Below, one piece after another: positions 49,275 through 57,790 of a stretch of 64,000 bases of DNA (position 1 is the stretch's first letter; each line of letters begins with the position of its first letter). Source of the stretch: Halomicrobium urmianum (GTDB lineage: Archaea; Halobacteriota; Halobacteria; Halobacteriales; Haloarculaceae); NCBI RefSeq assembly GCF_020217425.1, contig NZ_CP084090.1:3286001-3350000 (forward strand), given 5' to 3'. The translations under genes were made by a program, and so were the position numbers. The notes beneath the pieces are model-generated. The model saw only the letters and a list, made by a program, of their open reading frames with translations. It made no database searches and was not told the DNA's origin.

Positions 49275-50174
49275 ATGGGAGACATCGACGTGGCGATCGG
49301 CGTCGACGTGGACGCCGTCGCCGGATGGCTCGGTTCGTACGGCGGCGAGGACTCGCGGGCAGACCTCTCGCGGGGGCTCTCGGCCGGCAACGAGGGCGTC
49401 CCGCGGATGCTCACCGTCTTCGAGAACGAGGGGATCGACACCTCGTGGTACGTGCCGGGACACACCCTGGAGACGTTCCGCGAGGAGATCCAGGCCGTCG
49501 CCGACGCCGGTCACGAGCTCGGGATCCACGGGTACTCCCACGAGAACCCGAGCGACCTCTCGCGCGAGCAGGAGGCCGCCATCATCGAGGCCTCGATAGA
49601 GCTGATCGAGGACGTGACCGGGGAGCGACCGGTCGGCCACCGCGCCAGCTGGTGGGAGTTCAGCGAGAACACGGCCGACCTGCTCGACGAGTACGACTTC
49701 CTCTACGACAGCAGCCTCATGGAGAGCGAGTTCGAGCCCCGGCAGGTACGGACGGGCGACAGCTGGGAGAAGATCGACTACGACGCCGAGGCCGAGAGCT
49801 GGATGGAACCGTACGAGTACGGCGAGGAACTCGACGTCGTCGAGGTACCGATCAGCTGGTACCGCGACGACATCCCTCCGATGCTGTTCATCAAGCACCC
49901 CTACTACAACACCGGGTACGCCGACCCCGAGACGATGCACGAGAAGTACTACAAGGCCCAGTTCGACTACCTCTACGACCGCCGCGGGGCCGGGGTCTAC
50001 ACGCTCACCATCCACCCCGACGTCTACGGGAAGCCCCACATGATCCCCCTGTTGGAAGACTTCATCCGGTACGTCAAGGACCACGACCGCGCCGAGTTCA
50101 AAACGGTCGAGGACGTCGCCCGGAAGTACCAGGAGGACCCGTCGGTGTACGAGCCCGAAGGCGAGTTCGTCTGA
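49275..50174 (+). CDS. Polysaccharide deacetylase family protein
   Basis: 299 aa NodB-type (beta/alpha) barrel. The first catalytic/metal Asp lies in IGVDVDAVAGW, the metal His pair in HELGIHGYSHE, then SWWEFS and the C-terminal LTIHPDVYG. It resembles the PuuE/PgdA-like subgroup with an inserted region after GNEG. It may deacetylate surface glycans or act on allantoin-like amides; not resolved. Confidence 0.85.
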   Translation: MGDIDVAIGVDVDAVAGWLGSYGGEDSRADLSRGLSAGNEGVPRMLTVFENEGIDTSWYVPGHTLETFREEIQAVADAGHELGIHGYSHENPSDLSREQEAAIIEASIELIEDVTGERPVGHRASWWEFSENTADLLDEYDFLYDSSLMESEFEPRQVRTGDSWEKIDYDAEAESWMEPYEYGEELDVVEVPISWYRDDIPPMLFIKHPYYNTGYADPETMHEKYYKAQFDYLYDRRGAGVYTLTIHPDVYGKPHMIPLLEDFIRYVKDHDRAEFKTVEDVARKYQEDPSVYEPEGEFV

Positions 50175-50219
50175 GCGGCCAGCGGCCGTCGGTGATCGGC
50201 CGCAGACGCTTGCAACGGT

Positions 50220-51227
50220 TCAGTCGTCCTCGAAGTGCGCCCGCAGCTCCTCGACGTCCGTCGTCTCGCCGAGCGCGAGGCGGAGCTTCAGCCGCGCCTT
50301 GTGAGCGGGCAGGTCGCCGGCGAAGATGGCGCCGTGGTCGCGGATCGTCTGTCCGCCCCCGGGCGTGCCGTAAATCGGCGCGACGGGGCCCTCGTAAGAC
50401 CGCGAGGTCACGACGACGGGAACTCCCTCGTCGATAGCTGCTGCCACCGCGTCGCCGATGGGTCCCGTCGCGTTGCCGGCGCCCGTCGCCTCCAGCACGA
50501 CGCCGTCGGCACCGCGCTCGACCGCGCGCTGGATCCCGCCGCCGTCGACTCCGACGGCGCTCTTGACCATCTCCACAGTCGGTTCTGCGTCCGCTTCCTC
50601 TCGACCTCCCTCAGCGTTCCCCCGGTCGACGGGAATCGACCCCGACCGGCTCCCCGGCTCGCGGTGGAAGCGGACGTCCTCGCGGGTGAACGACGCCACG
50701 GGCCCGGACTCCGGGGACGCGAAGCCCGCGAGTTTCCGGGTGTGGGCCTTCGTGACGCCCCGGGCGGCGTGGAGCTCCTCGTCGAAGGCGACGTAGACGC
50801 CGCCGGCGTCGCGGACCCGCTCGTCGGTCGCGGCGCGGACCGCGGTCAGCAGGTTGGCAGGGCCGTCCGAGCTCAACTCGTCGGCGGGGCGCTGGGCGCC
50901 CGTGAACACGACGGGCGCGTCGACGTCGAGCGTCAGGTCGAGGTAATAGGCCGACTCCTCCATCGTGTCGGTACCGTGGGTGACGACGATTCCGTCGGCC
51001 GCTCCGGCCGCGTCGCGCACGGCCCGCCGCACGTCCGCGAGCGTCTCGAAGTCCATCTCGAAGCTCGGGACCTGTGCGACCTGCTCGGTCGTCAACTTGG
51101 CATGCTCCCGGATCTCCGGCACGGCGTCGAGTAGCTCCTCGGCCGAGAGCGTCGGCGTCGCGCCCGCCTCGCCCTCCGTGGACGCGATGGTCCCGCCGGT
51201 TCCCAGAACAGTGATAGTGGGTGGCAC
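50220..51227 (-). CDS. L-asparaginase (type I/II fold)
   Basis: 335 aa. Start GTG 51227 gives PPTITVLGTGGTIAS, with the nucleophile Thr in GTGGTIAS, and the second catalytic block VVTHGTDTMEESAYY with Thr, Asp and a later Lys in GVTKAHTRK. It hydrolyses asparagine to aspartate and ammonia. It lacks the extra N-terminal domain of GatD. A charged insertion of some 25 residues lies at about 195-220. The longer frame to 51749 is rejected. Confidence 0.88.
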   Translation of the reverse strand: MPPTITVLGTGGTIASTEGEAGATPTLSAEELLDAVPEIREHAKLTTEQVAQVPSFEMDFETLADVRRAVRDAAGAADGIVVTHGTDTMEESAYYLDLTLDVDAPVVFTGAQRPADELSSDGPANLLTAVRAATDERVRDAGGVYVAFDEELHAARGVTKAHTRKLAGFASPESGPVASFTREDVRFHREPGSRSGSIPVDRGNAEGGREEADAEPTVEMVKSAVGVDGGGIQRAVERGADGVVLEATGAGNATGPIGDAVAAAIDEGVPVVVTSRSYEGPVAPIYGTPGGGQTIRDHGAIFAGDLPAHKARLKLRLALGETTDVEELRAHFEDD

Positions 51228-51254
51228 GGAGGAGAGTTCGGACGGCGTCGCCTT

Positions 51255-51335
51255 ATACTGCCGGCTGTAAGTTCGTAAAGATACTCGCCACCACGGGGGT
51301 GGCGAGTACTTTCGAAATGTTACAGCCGGCAGTAT
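51255..51335. repeat. MITE-like hairpin element with 16-bp inverted repeats
   Basis: ATACTGCCGGCTGTAA (51255-51270) and TTACAGCCGGCAGTAT (51320-51335) are perfect inverted repeats. Inside, TACTCGCCACC and GGTGGCGAGTA also pair, so the whole 81 bp can fold into one long hairpin. There is no coding capacity. It lies 27 bases upstream of the asparaginase start and may affect its promoter. Confidence 0.8.
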
Positions 51336-51408
51336 TAGTTGGGACGCCGGCCCCACTCTGGTCCCGCTGACCGAAACGTACAGGGCGACGCCACCGCTCG
51401 TCGCTGGT

Positions 51409-51684
51409 ATGTCACCGACCGTCGGCGAACTCCGCAACGAGATCCGCCAGTCCGTGGACCGGTTCGAGCGCCCCGAGTCGACCGGGTTCACGAAGGAGAG
51501 CATCGCTGCCGTCTGCGAGGCGTTCGACCGGGACGTCGGGGACGGCCGCCTCCCGCCGAAGTCGGAGATGCGCGCCGCGATCCGGCAGGCGGTCGGCGGG
51601 CTGGACGACGACCCCGACGCCGCCGACCGGCCGTTCCGGAAGGCCGAGCTGGAGGCGATCGCGGCTGCGCTGGACGACAAGTGA
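51409..51684 (+). CDS. Conserved haloarchaeal 91-aa helical protein
   Basis: Two related helical halves: ELRNEIRQSVDRFERPES...FTKESIAAVCEAF and EMRAAIRQAVGGL...FRKAELEAIAAAL (each quoted in part). The internal similarity suggests a duplicated motif. Function unknown; likely expressed with a short leader. Confidence 0.6.
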   Translation: MSPTVGELRNEIRQSVDRFERPESTGFTKESIAAVCEAFDRDVGDGRLPPKSEMRAAIRQAVGGLDDDPDAADRPFRKAELEAIAAALDDK

Positions 51685-51784
51685 GGAGCGTCGGCACGAA
51701 CGATTCGCTCCGGGTCACGCGGAGAGCCGCTGTCTGACCGCGAAACCACACCATTTCAAGAGACGCCGGTCCTCAGACCCGGCC

Positions 51785-52234
51785 ATGGATCCCGTTCTGG
51801 CTGGGGTGTACGCGGTACACCTGCTGTTCGCCGGTCTGTGGACCGGCAGCGTACTGTTCGTGACCTACGCCGTCCTCCCGACGGCCTACGACGGCGACGC
51901 CGAGCCCGGGCCGCTCCTGCGGATGACGGGGAAGCTCACCACGATCTCGCGGGCCAGCGCCCTGCTGCTTCTGGTGACCGGTGGCCACCTGGCCGCGACC
52001 CGGTACGGCTTCGGCGCTCTGCTGGAGAGCGTCCGGGGGAACCTCGTCGTCGCCATGGTCGTCCTCTGGTTCGCGCTGGCCGGGCTGGTCGAGGTCGGCG
52101 CGAGCCGGCTCCGGGACGGCTTCGAGGCCGAGAAGGTTCGGACGCCGGCCCGGAACGCCCGGACGCTGTTCCTCGCCGCGTCGGTCGTCGCGGTCCTGCT
52201 GCTGCTCGACGCCGGCATCATCCTCGGGGTGTAG
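51785..52234 (+). CDS. Four-helix membrane protein, CopD-like
   Basis: 149 aa with TM helices at about 8-28, 55-75, 82-102 and 128-148. N-terminal HLLFAGLWTGSVLFV and GGHLAATRYG carry His residues in the positions seen in CopD/YndG-type proteins. A role in copper or haem handling is possible but unproven. Confidence 0.6.
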   Translation: MDPVLAGVYAVHLLFAGLWTGSVLFVTYAVLPTAYDGDAEPGPLLRMTGKLTTISRASALLLLVTGGHLAATRYGFGALLESVRGNLVVAMVVLWFALAGLVEVGASRLRDGFEAEKVRTPARNARTLFLAASVVAVLLLLDAGIILGV

Positions 52235-52307
52235 GGCGGCGTCGCCGGCATGCCATCGCTTTTCCGGAACCGCAGCCCCCAAAGCCGCGCGTACCCGATG
52301 GGCGGCC

Positions 52308-53228
52308 GTGACCGAGGGCCACGTCAACGCCGGCTTCGAGCGGCTGTTCGGGACGGACGATCTCACGTTCGGCGTCGGGTTCCCGCTGACCGAGTCCCGG
52401 GAGTCCCGGCCGCCGGTCGGCGAGGAGATGGACCTCGCCGCCCGCGCGGAGGCGCTGGGCTACGACGCGCTGTGGGCGCGGGACGTCCCGCTGTACTGGC
52501 CGCGCTTCGGCGACGCCGGGCAGACCTTCGACCCCTGGACCTGGCTGAGCCACGCCGCGGCGCACACCGACGAGATAGCCTTGGGCACCGCAAGCGTCGT
52601 CCTGCCGCTGCGGCACCCGCTCCACGTCGCCAAGGAGGCGGCGTCGCTGGACCGCATCTCCGAGGGTCGGTTCGTCATGGGCGTCGCGACGGGCGACCGC
52701 GACCCGGAGTTCGCCGCGTTCGACGTCGACGCCGAGGAGCGAGGCGAGCGCTTCCGCGAACACGTCGACCTCCTGCGGACGCTCTGGACCGATGAGTTCC
52801 CCGAGGCCGAGGGGTCGTGGGGGTCGCTCGACAGCGAGATGGACCTCGTCCCGAAGCCGACGGCGGAGACGATACCGATGCTCCCGACCGGCCACGCCCG
52901 CCAGGAAGTCGAGTGGATCGCCGAACACGGCGACGGCTGGTTCTTCTACCACCTCCCCGAGGACACGCTCGAATCGTACCTCGACGACTGGCGCGAGGCC
53001 GCGGGCGAGAAGCCCTACGCGACGGCCGTCCGGACCGAACTCGCCGACAACCCGGCGGCCGATCCGGAGCCGCTCCACCTCGGCTACCGCGCCGGCAGCG
53101 AGTGGTACGCCGACTACTTCCGCCGGCTGGACGACCTGGGCGTCGACCACGTCCTCGTCTCGACGTGGGGCGACGAACCGGAGCGGGAGCTGACCCGCTT
53201 CGCCGAAAACGTGATCGAGCGGGTCTGA
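52308..53228 (+). CDS. LLM-class flavin-dependent oxidoreductase
   Basis: 306 aa luciferase-like barrel. FGVGFPLTESRES at the N-terminus, LGYDALWARDVPLYWP, LGTASVVLPLRHPLHVAKEA and GRFVMGVATGD are typical. Start GTG 52308 is the only start near the conserved region. It uses FMN or F420; the substrate is unknown. It converges on a GMC oxidoreductase. Confidence 0.85.
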   Translation: MTEGHVNAGFERLFGTDDLTFGVGFPLTESRESRPPVGEEMDLAARAEALGYDALWARDVPLYWPRFGDAGQTFDPWTWLSHAAAHTDEIALGTASVVLPLRHPLHVAKEAASLDRISEGRFVMGVATGDRDPEFAAFDVDAEERGERFREHVDLLRTLWTDEFPEAEGSWGSLDSEMDLVPKPTAETIPMLPTGHARQEVEWIAEHGDGWFFYHLPEDTLESYLDDWREAAGEKPYATAVRTELADNPAADPEPLHLGYRAGSEWYADYFRRLDDLGVDHVLVSTWGDEPERELTRFAENVIERV

Positions 53229-53230
53229 TC

Positions 53231-53289
53231 TCTGGTATTTACACCCGTCAGATGGTGGCAAATACCCTCTAAAGGTGGCTAATACCAGA
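53231..53289. repeat. Inverted and direct repeats between convergent genes
   Basis: TCTGGTATT (53231-53239) pairs with AATACCAGA (53281-53289), and GGTGGCAAATACC (53254-53266) recurs as GGTGGCTAATACC (53274-53286). It may be a bidirectional terminator or the remnant of a small palindromic element. Confidence 0.45.
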
Positions 53290-53291
53290 AG

Positions 53292-54926
53292 TCAGAGCCG
53301 CTCGTCGAGGTGATCGGCGCACTGCAGCGCCAGCGCGGCGATGGTGAGCGTGGGGTTCATCGAGCCCGCCGTCGGGAAGACACTGGAGGAGGCGACCCAG
53401 AGGTTCGCGACGTCGTGGGTCCGCAGGCGGGGGTTCACGACGCTCTCCGCCGGATCGGTCCCCATCCGCGTGGTACCCATGTGGTGGAAGGCCGGGCCGG
53501 TCTCGTCCGGGCCGACCGTCCACTCGACGTCGGCTCCCAGTTCGCCGAGGACGGCGGTCTGGACCTCGTTCGCCCGCGCAAGCGTCCGCTTGACTCGCGG
53601 GCCCCACGACCACTGTATGTCCGGCACGGGGTTGCCGTGATCGTCGGTGGTGTCAGCGTCCAGCGTCACGCGGTTCTCCGGTCGGGGCGGCTGGCCCACG
53701 AGTCCGCCCATCGCGACGTGGTCGCCGTACGCGTCCCGGAGGTCAGAGAGGAGCGAGTCGCCCCAGTCGTCGGCGTCGACGGCCAGCTCGACCGGTGACG
53801 GGCCGGCGTAGTTGAGGAACTCCAGTTTGATCGGCGACAGCGGCTCGTCGCCGGCCGCCGGCACCACCGTCTCACCGTCGCGCTCGACGGCCTGCCCGGG
53901 GTCGTCGTAGAACTGGTGGGACTCGCTGGTGATGAACCCGACGTGGTTCTGGCGGGTCTCTCGGTCCAGCGTCCCGCCGGCGCCGGCGAAGAGGTGCTCC
54001 ATGAAGTACCGTCCCACGGCCCCCGAGGAGTTGGCCAGCCCGTCGGGGTGGTCCGACGAGCGCGACAGCAGGAGGAGGCGCGGGATCTCGACGCCGCCTG
54101 CGGCGAGGACGAACTCGCGGGCGGGCTGGCGGTGCTCGTCGCCGTCGGGCGTGGCGTAGACGGCCGCCTCGACGCGCCCCTCGCCGTCGGTCTCCAGCCG
54201 CTGGACCGGGGCGCGGTCGACGACGCGGGCGCCCTCGTCCTCGGCCTTCTCGGCGTGGGTGTCCGCGCTGTACTTTGCGCCGGAGGGACAGACTGGCTGG
54301 CACGTGCCGTAGCCGACGCAGGCGCTCCGCCCGTCGTACCCCTCCGAGTTGCGGGCGTTGGGGACGGCGTGGGTCGCGATGCCCAGACGCTCGCACGCTT
54401 TCGCGAACAGCGAGTCGCTGTAGGAGGGCTCGAAGGCCGGCATCGGATGCGGCTCCTCCCGCGGCGGCGCGAAGGGGTTCTCCGAGGAGCCGGCGACCCC
54501 CAGCGCCCGCTCGGCCTCGGCGTAGTAGGGCCGCAGGTCCTCGTAGGAGAGCGGCCACGCCGGGTCGTCGTTGGGCAGGTCGCCGTCGAAGTCCGCCTCG
54601 TGCAGGCGCATCACCATCCCCTGCCAGTGCAGCGTCGACCCGCCGACGCCCTTCACCCGGGCGGCGTCGAGCGGGTAGAACCGATCGCCGGAGGCGGAGA
54701 AGGCGTCGCGCTCGCCGCCCATTCCCCAGACGCCGCCGCGGTCGGGTCTGATGGCGCGTTCCATGCGCCGTTCGCGCTCCTCTCGGTCGCCGTCGAACCG
54801 CGGCCCGGCCTCCAGCACCGTCACGTCGTAGCCGGCGCTGGCGAGCCGATGCGCCACGAGCGAGCCCGCCGGTCCCGCGCCCACGACGCAGACGTCCTGT
54901 CGCGGCGCGGGCGTCCTGTCGGCCAT
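53292..54926 (-). CDS. GMC-family FAD oxidoreductase
   Basis: 544 aa. N-terminal dinucleotide fold VCVVGAGPAGSLVAHRLASA, then GGSTLHWQGMVMR, a Cys-rich stretch CVGYGTCQPVCPSGAKY, and a C-terminal FAD block HHMGTTRMGTDP with SSSVFPTAGSMNP. It resembles glucose/gluconate dehydrogenase subunits rather than choline oxidase. The active site is expected in the cytosol; no Tat signal. A small winged-helix regulator lies upstream. Confidence 0.9.
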   Translation of the reverse strand: MADRTPAPRQDVCVVGAGPAGSLVAHRLASAGYDVTVLEAGPRFDGDREERERRMERAIRPDRGGVWGMGGERDAFSASGDRFYPLDAARVKGVGGSTLHWQGMVMRLHEADFDGDLPNDDPAWPLSYEDLRPYYAEAERALGVAGSSENPFAPPREEPHPMPAFEPSYSDSLFAKACERLGIATHAVPNARNSEGYDGRSACVGYGTCQPVCPSGAKYSADTHAEKAEDEGARVVDRAPVQRLETDGEGRVEAAVYATPDGDEHRQPAREFVLAAGGVEIPRLLLLSRSSDHPDGLANSSGAVGRYFMEHLFAGAGGTLDRETRQNHVGFITSESHQFYDDPGQAVERDGETVVPAAGDEPLSPIKLEFLNYAGPSPVELAVDADDWGDSLLSDLRDAYGDHVAMGGLVGQPPRPENRVTLDADTTDDHGNPVPDIQWSWGPRVKRTLARANEVQTAVLGELGADVEWTVGPDETGPAFHHMGTTRMGTDPAESVVNPRLRTHDVANLWVASSSVFPTAGSMNPTLTIAALALQCADHLDERL

Positions 54927-55008
54927 TCGGCCCGCGATTAGGCGAGCCTAAACTTATGGCTTGCCATGTGGGTGGCGAGCGGCAGCGCGGAAGAGAACGA
55001 GTCGAGCG

Positions 55009-55398
55009 TCAGGCGTAGCGGTCGGCGAACACCTGCTCACGCCGCAGCAATTCCTCGACGCCGTGGTCGAGCATCGCCACGCCGAGCGGACTGACGCGGT
55101 AGTAGGAGTACAGCCCGTCCCGGTCCGGCTCGGACCGCTTGCGGTTCTGCACGAGGCCGACATCGACCAGCTCGTCGAGGTGGTAGTGGAGGTTGTTCGC
55201 TTCGACGTCGAGCGTCTCACGTAGTTCCGTCGCGCTCAGGTCGCCGTTGCGGGCCAGCGTCCGGAGGATCCGGAACCGCGTCTCGTTGCCGATGGCGCGC
55301 TGCATCGCCAGGTAGTCCGCCAGATCGAGGACGCTGTCCTCGGGGAGGAGCGGATCCGGCGGTTCGGCACCCCGGCCTGCGTCGGTTGCGTCAACCAT
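55009..55398 (-). CDS. ArsR-like winged-helix regulator
   Basis: 129 aa. An N-terminal acidic stretch leads to NETRFRILRTLARNGDLS, recognition-helix region EANNLHYHLDELVDVGLV, and wing YSYYRVSPLG. No metal-binding Cys pair is seen. It is transcribed in the same direction as the GMC gene but lies upstream with a 82-bp gap, so it may control it. Confidence 0.8.
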   Translation of the reverse strand: MVDATDAGRGAEPPDPLLPEDSVLDLADYLAMQRAIGNETRFRILRTLARNGDLSATELRETLDVEANNLHYHLDELVDVGLVQNRKRSEPDRDGLYSYYRVSPLGVAMLDHGVEELLRREQVFADRYA

Positions 55399-55497
55399 CG
55401 TTACTAATGGTTACTCTCCGTCACTACTTAGTCGTTGTTGAGTCAGCTTTCGCTGAAAACACCCGGATTTAAGTAGGAAGCGGCCGGGATTTCTACC

Positions 55498-56088
55498 ATG
55501 CGCGACCGGCTGATAGAAACCCTCCCGCCGGTCAGGTACCGGCGATTCCTGATCTACCTGATGGGACCGTACAAGGCGTTCGACGTCGAGGACGTGGTAC
55601 CCGAGGGCGCGGCCGAGGACACCCCGTTCTTGGACGGCACCCCGGACGAGGCCGGTGAGACCGAGGACGTCCAGGCACTGCTCGAACGGACGCGGGACCG
55701 GCTCAGAGAGGAGATCGGCGTCAACGCCTTTCTGGCGATCGACGCGGACATCCCGCTCGACGAGATGGACGCCGCGACCCAGAGTATCGAGTTCGCCCGG
55801 GCGAGCAACGTCGTCGCGCTCGTCGCGCCGCAGATCGGGAAGAACCTCGGCGTGGGGATCGAGACGGGGTCGGTGCTGGAGGGCATCGACGGCCAGCGCC
55901 AGGAGCGGGTCGTCTTCGTCCACGAGACGGGCGTCCGCAGCGCGATGATCGACAGCCTCGCTCGCCGCTGGGACGCGACCGTGGCGACCTACGACGACGA
56001 GGACGAGCTGGTCGATCGGCTCAGGACCTTCGTCGCACAGATCATGAACGCCGAACACACCGGCGAGCTAGAGCGGCTCGACGACTAG
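55498..56088 (+). CDS. DUF7509-like haloarchaeal protein
   Basis: 196 aa alpha/beta protein. YLMGPYKAFDVE near the N-terminus and IEFARASNVVALVAPQIGKN with GIETGSVLEG recall nucleoside 2-deoxyribosyltransferase-like folds, where Tyr/Asp/Glu positions line a pocket. The family is known to me as DUF7509; catalytic function is not established. It ends in TAG, overlapping the convergent FAH gene by four bases. Confidence 0.62.
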   Translation: MRDRLIETLPPVRYRRFLIYLMGPYKAFDVEDVVPEGAAEDTPFLDGTPDEAGETEDVQALLERTRDRLREEIGVNAFLAIDADIPLDEMDAATQSIEFARASNVVALVAPQIGKNLGVGIETGSVLEGIDGQRQERVVFVHETGVRSAMIDSLARRWDATVATYDDEDELVDRLRTFVAQIMNAEHTGELERLDD

Positions 56089-56858
56089 GGAATCCGGACG
56101 GTGTGTCGCAGCGTGCCGACGCCCTCGACCTCGATCTCGACCTCGTCGCCGTCGGTCAGCGGGCCGACGCCCTCCGGAGTGCCGGTGGCGATGACGTCGC
56201 CCGGCTCCAGCGTCATGTAGGCGGTGATCTCCTCGATCAGCTCGGGGATGGAGAAGATGAGGTTGTCGATGGACGAGGACTGCTTCGTCTCGCCGTTGAC
56301 GCGGCTCTCGATGGTCGCGTCGTCCGGGAGGTGTTCCGGGGTGGCCACGAGCGGACCGATGGGCGCCGCGTTGTCGAAGGCCTTCCCGCGGACCCAGTTC
56401 TGCTCTTTCTCCTGGTCGTCGCGGTTCGAGAGGTCGTTGACGCAGGTGTAGCCAGCGATGACGTCCTCGGCGTTTTTGGCGCTGACGTTCTTGCACTGCT
56501 CGCCGATGACGACGCCGAGCTCGGCCTCGTAGTCGATCCGCTCCTTGTCGGCCAGCAACGTCACCGTCGAGTCGTGGCTGGCGACGGTGTTGGGCGGCTT
56601 CAGAAAGAGTAGCGGGCGGTCGGGGACGTCGTTGCCCATCTCGTCGGCGTGGTCGGCGTAGTTCCGGCCGATGCAGACGATCTTGGTGGGTTCGCAGGGC
56701 GGGAGGATGTCGACCTCCTCGGGGGCGTAGGACTCGTCGCCGAAGGCGATGCGGCCGTAGGGACCGGCCGCAGCGGTGACCACCGGCTCGCCGTCCTCGA
56801 CGGTCCACCGGCCACCTCGGACGTTCCCGGCGGAGTCCCGGAATCGGACGCGTTTCAT
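56085..56858 (-). CDS. Fumarylacetoacetate hydrolase family protein
   Basis: 257 aa. Substrate and metal sites: CIGRNYADHADEMG, LLFLKPPNTV, YEAELGVVIG (metal Glu/Glu), CVNDLSNRDDQ (Asp), and a C-terminal GDVIATGTPEGVGPL. Such proteins act as acylpyruvases or decarboxylases in aromatic or sugar-acid pathways. The exact substrate is open. Confidence 0.9.
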   Translation of the reverse strand: MKRVRFRDSAGNVRGGRWTVEDGEPVVTAAAGPYGRIAFGDESYAPEEVDILPPCEPTKIVCIGRNYADHADEMGNDVPDRPLLFLKPPNTVASHDSTVTLLADKERIDYEAELGVVIGEQCKNVSAKNAEDVIAGYTCVNDLSNRDDQEKEQNWVRGKAFDNAAPIGPLVATPEHLPDDATIESRVNGETKQSSSIDNLIFSIPELIEEITAYMTLEPGDVIATGTPEGVGPLTDGDEVEIEVEGVGTLRHTVRIP

Positions 56859-57042
56859 GGACCGGGAATCACGTTGCGCCCTGATAAGCGTTTACAAGGG
56901 CGGGAGCGTTCGCGTCGGGTGGTTCGACGCGCGTCTCTCCCCAGTTCGTCGTCCGTCTCGCACTGTCTCCGGCCGAACCGGCCAGAGCGTTCGAGTCGAC
57001 GCATCGAACCGCTTTTGAGCGGGCGAGGGCTACCCCGGCGCA

Positions 57043-57771
57043 ATGAGACTGCTCGTCGTCGGTGCGGGGGCGATGGGACGGTGGTTCGCCGAGTCCGCGG
57101 CGGGCGAGGAGGACGAGGTGGCGTTCGCCGACGCCGACCCCGACGCGGCGAGGGAAGCCGCCGAGGCCGTCGGCGGCCGCACTGTCGACGCGCCGGTCGA
57201 GGAGACGTTCGACCTCGTCTGCGTCGCCGTCCCGCTCCCGGCCGCGGCCGACGTGATCGCCGAGTACGCCGACGCCGCGGAGCGAGCGATCTGCGACGTG
57301 ACGGGGAGCATGCGCGACCCGATCGCGGCCATGCGCGAGCACTGCCCGGACGGCGAGCGGGCGAGCCTCCACCCGCTGTTCGCCCCGGAAAACGCGCCGG
57401 GGGCCGTCGCCACCGTCGTCGACGAGTCCGGTCCGCTCACGGAGGCCGTCCGCGAGCGGCTGACCGACCGGGGCAACGAGACCTTCGAGACCACGCCCGC
57501 GGAGCACGACGAGGCGATGGAGACCGTCCAGGCGCGCGCCCACACGGCCGTCCTCGCGTTCGCCGTGGCCGCCGAGGAGGTGCCCGACGCGTTCCACACG
57601 CCCATCTCCGAGGGCCTGTTCGACCTGGTCGAGCAGGTCACCGGCGGCGAGGCTCGCGTCTATTCGGACATTCAGGCCGCCTTCGACGGGGCCGACGACG
57701 TGGCCGACGCCGCCCGGCGCATCGCCGACGCCGACCAGGAGGCGTTCGCGGAACTCTACGAGCAACTATGA
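57043..57771 (+). CDS. tyrA: Prephenate dehydrogenase
   Basis: 242 aa. N-terminal nucleotide-binding VVGAGAMGRWFAES and an acidic DADPD that selects NAD(H). DVTGSM, LHPLFAPENAPGAV and the helical C-terminal dimerisation domain match archaeal TyrA. It makes 4-hydroxyphenylpyruvate for tyrosine. It lies 19 bases before the methyltransferase-like gene. Confidence 0.9.
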   Translation: MRLLVVGAGAMGRWFAESAAGEEDEVAFADADPDAAREAAEAVGGRTVDAPVEETFDLVCVAVPLPAAADVIAEYADAAERAICDVTGSMRDPIAAMREHCPDGERASLHPLFAPENAPGAVATVVDESGPLTEAVRERLTDRGNETFETTPAEHDEAMETVQARAHTAVLAFAVAAEEVPDAFHTPISEGLFDLVEQVTGGEARVYSDIQAAFDGADDVADAARRIADADQEAFAELYEQL

Positions 57772-57790
57772 CCCCAGTCAACGACGAACG

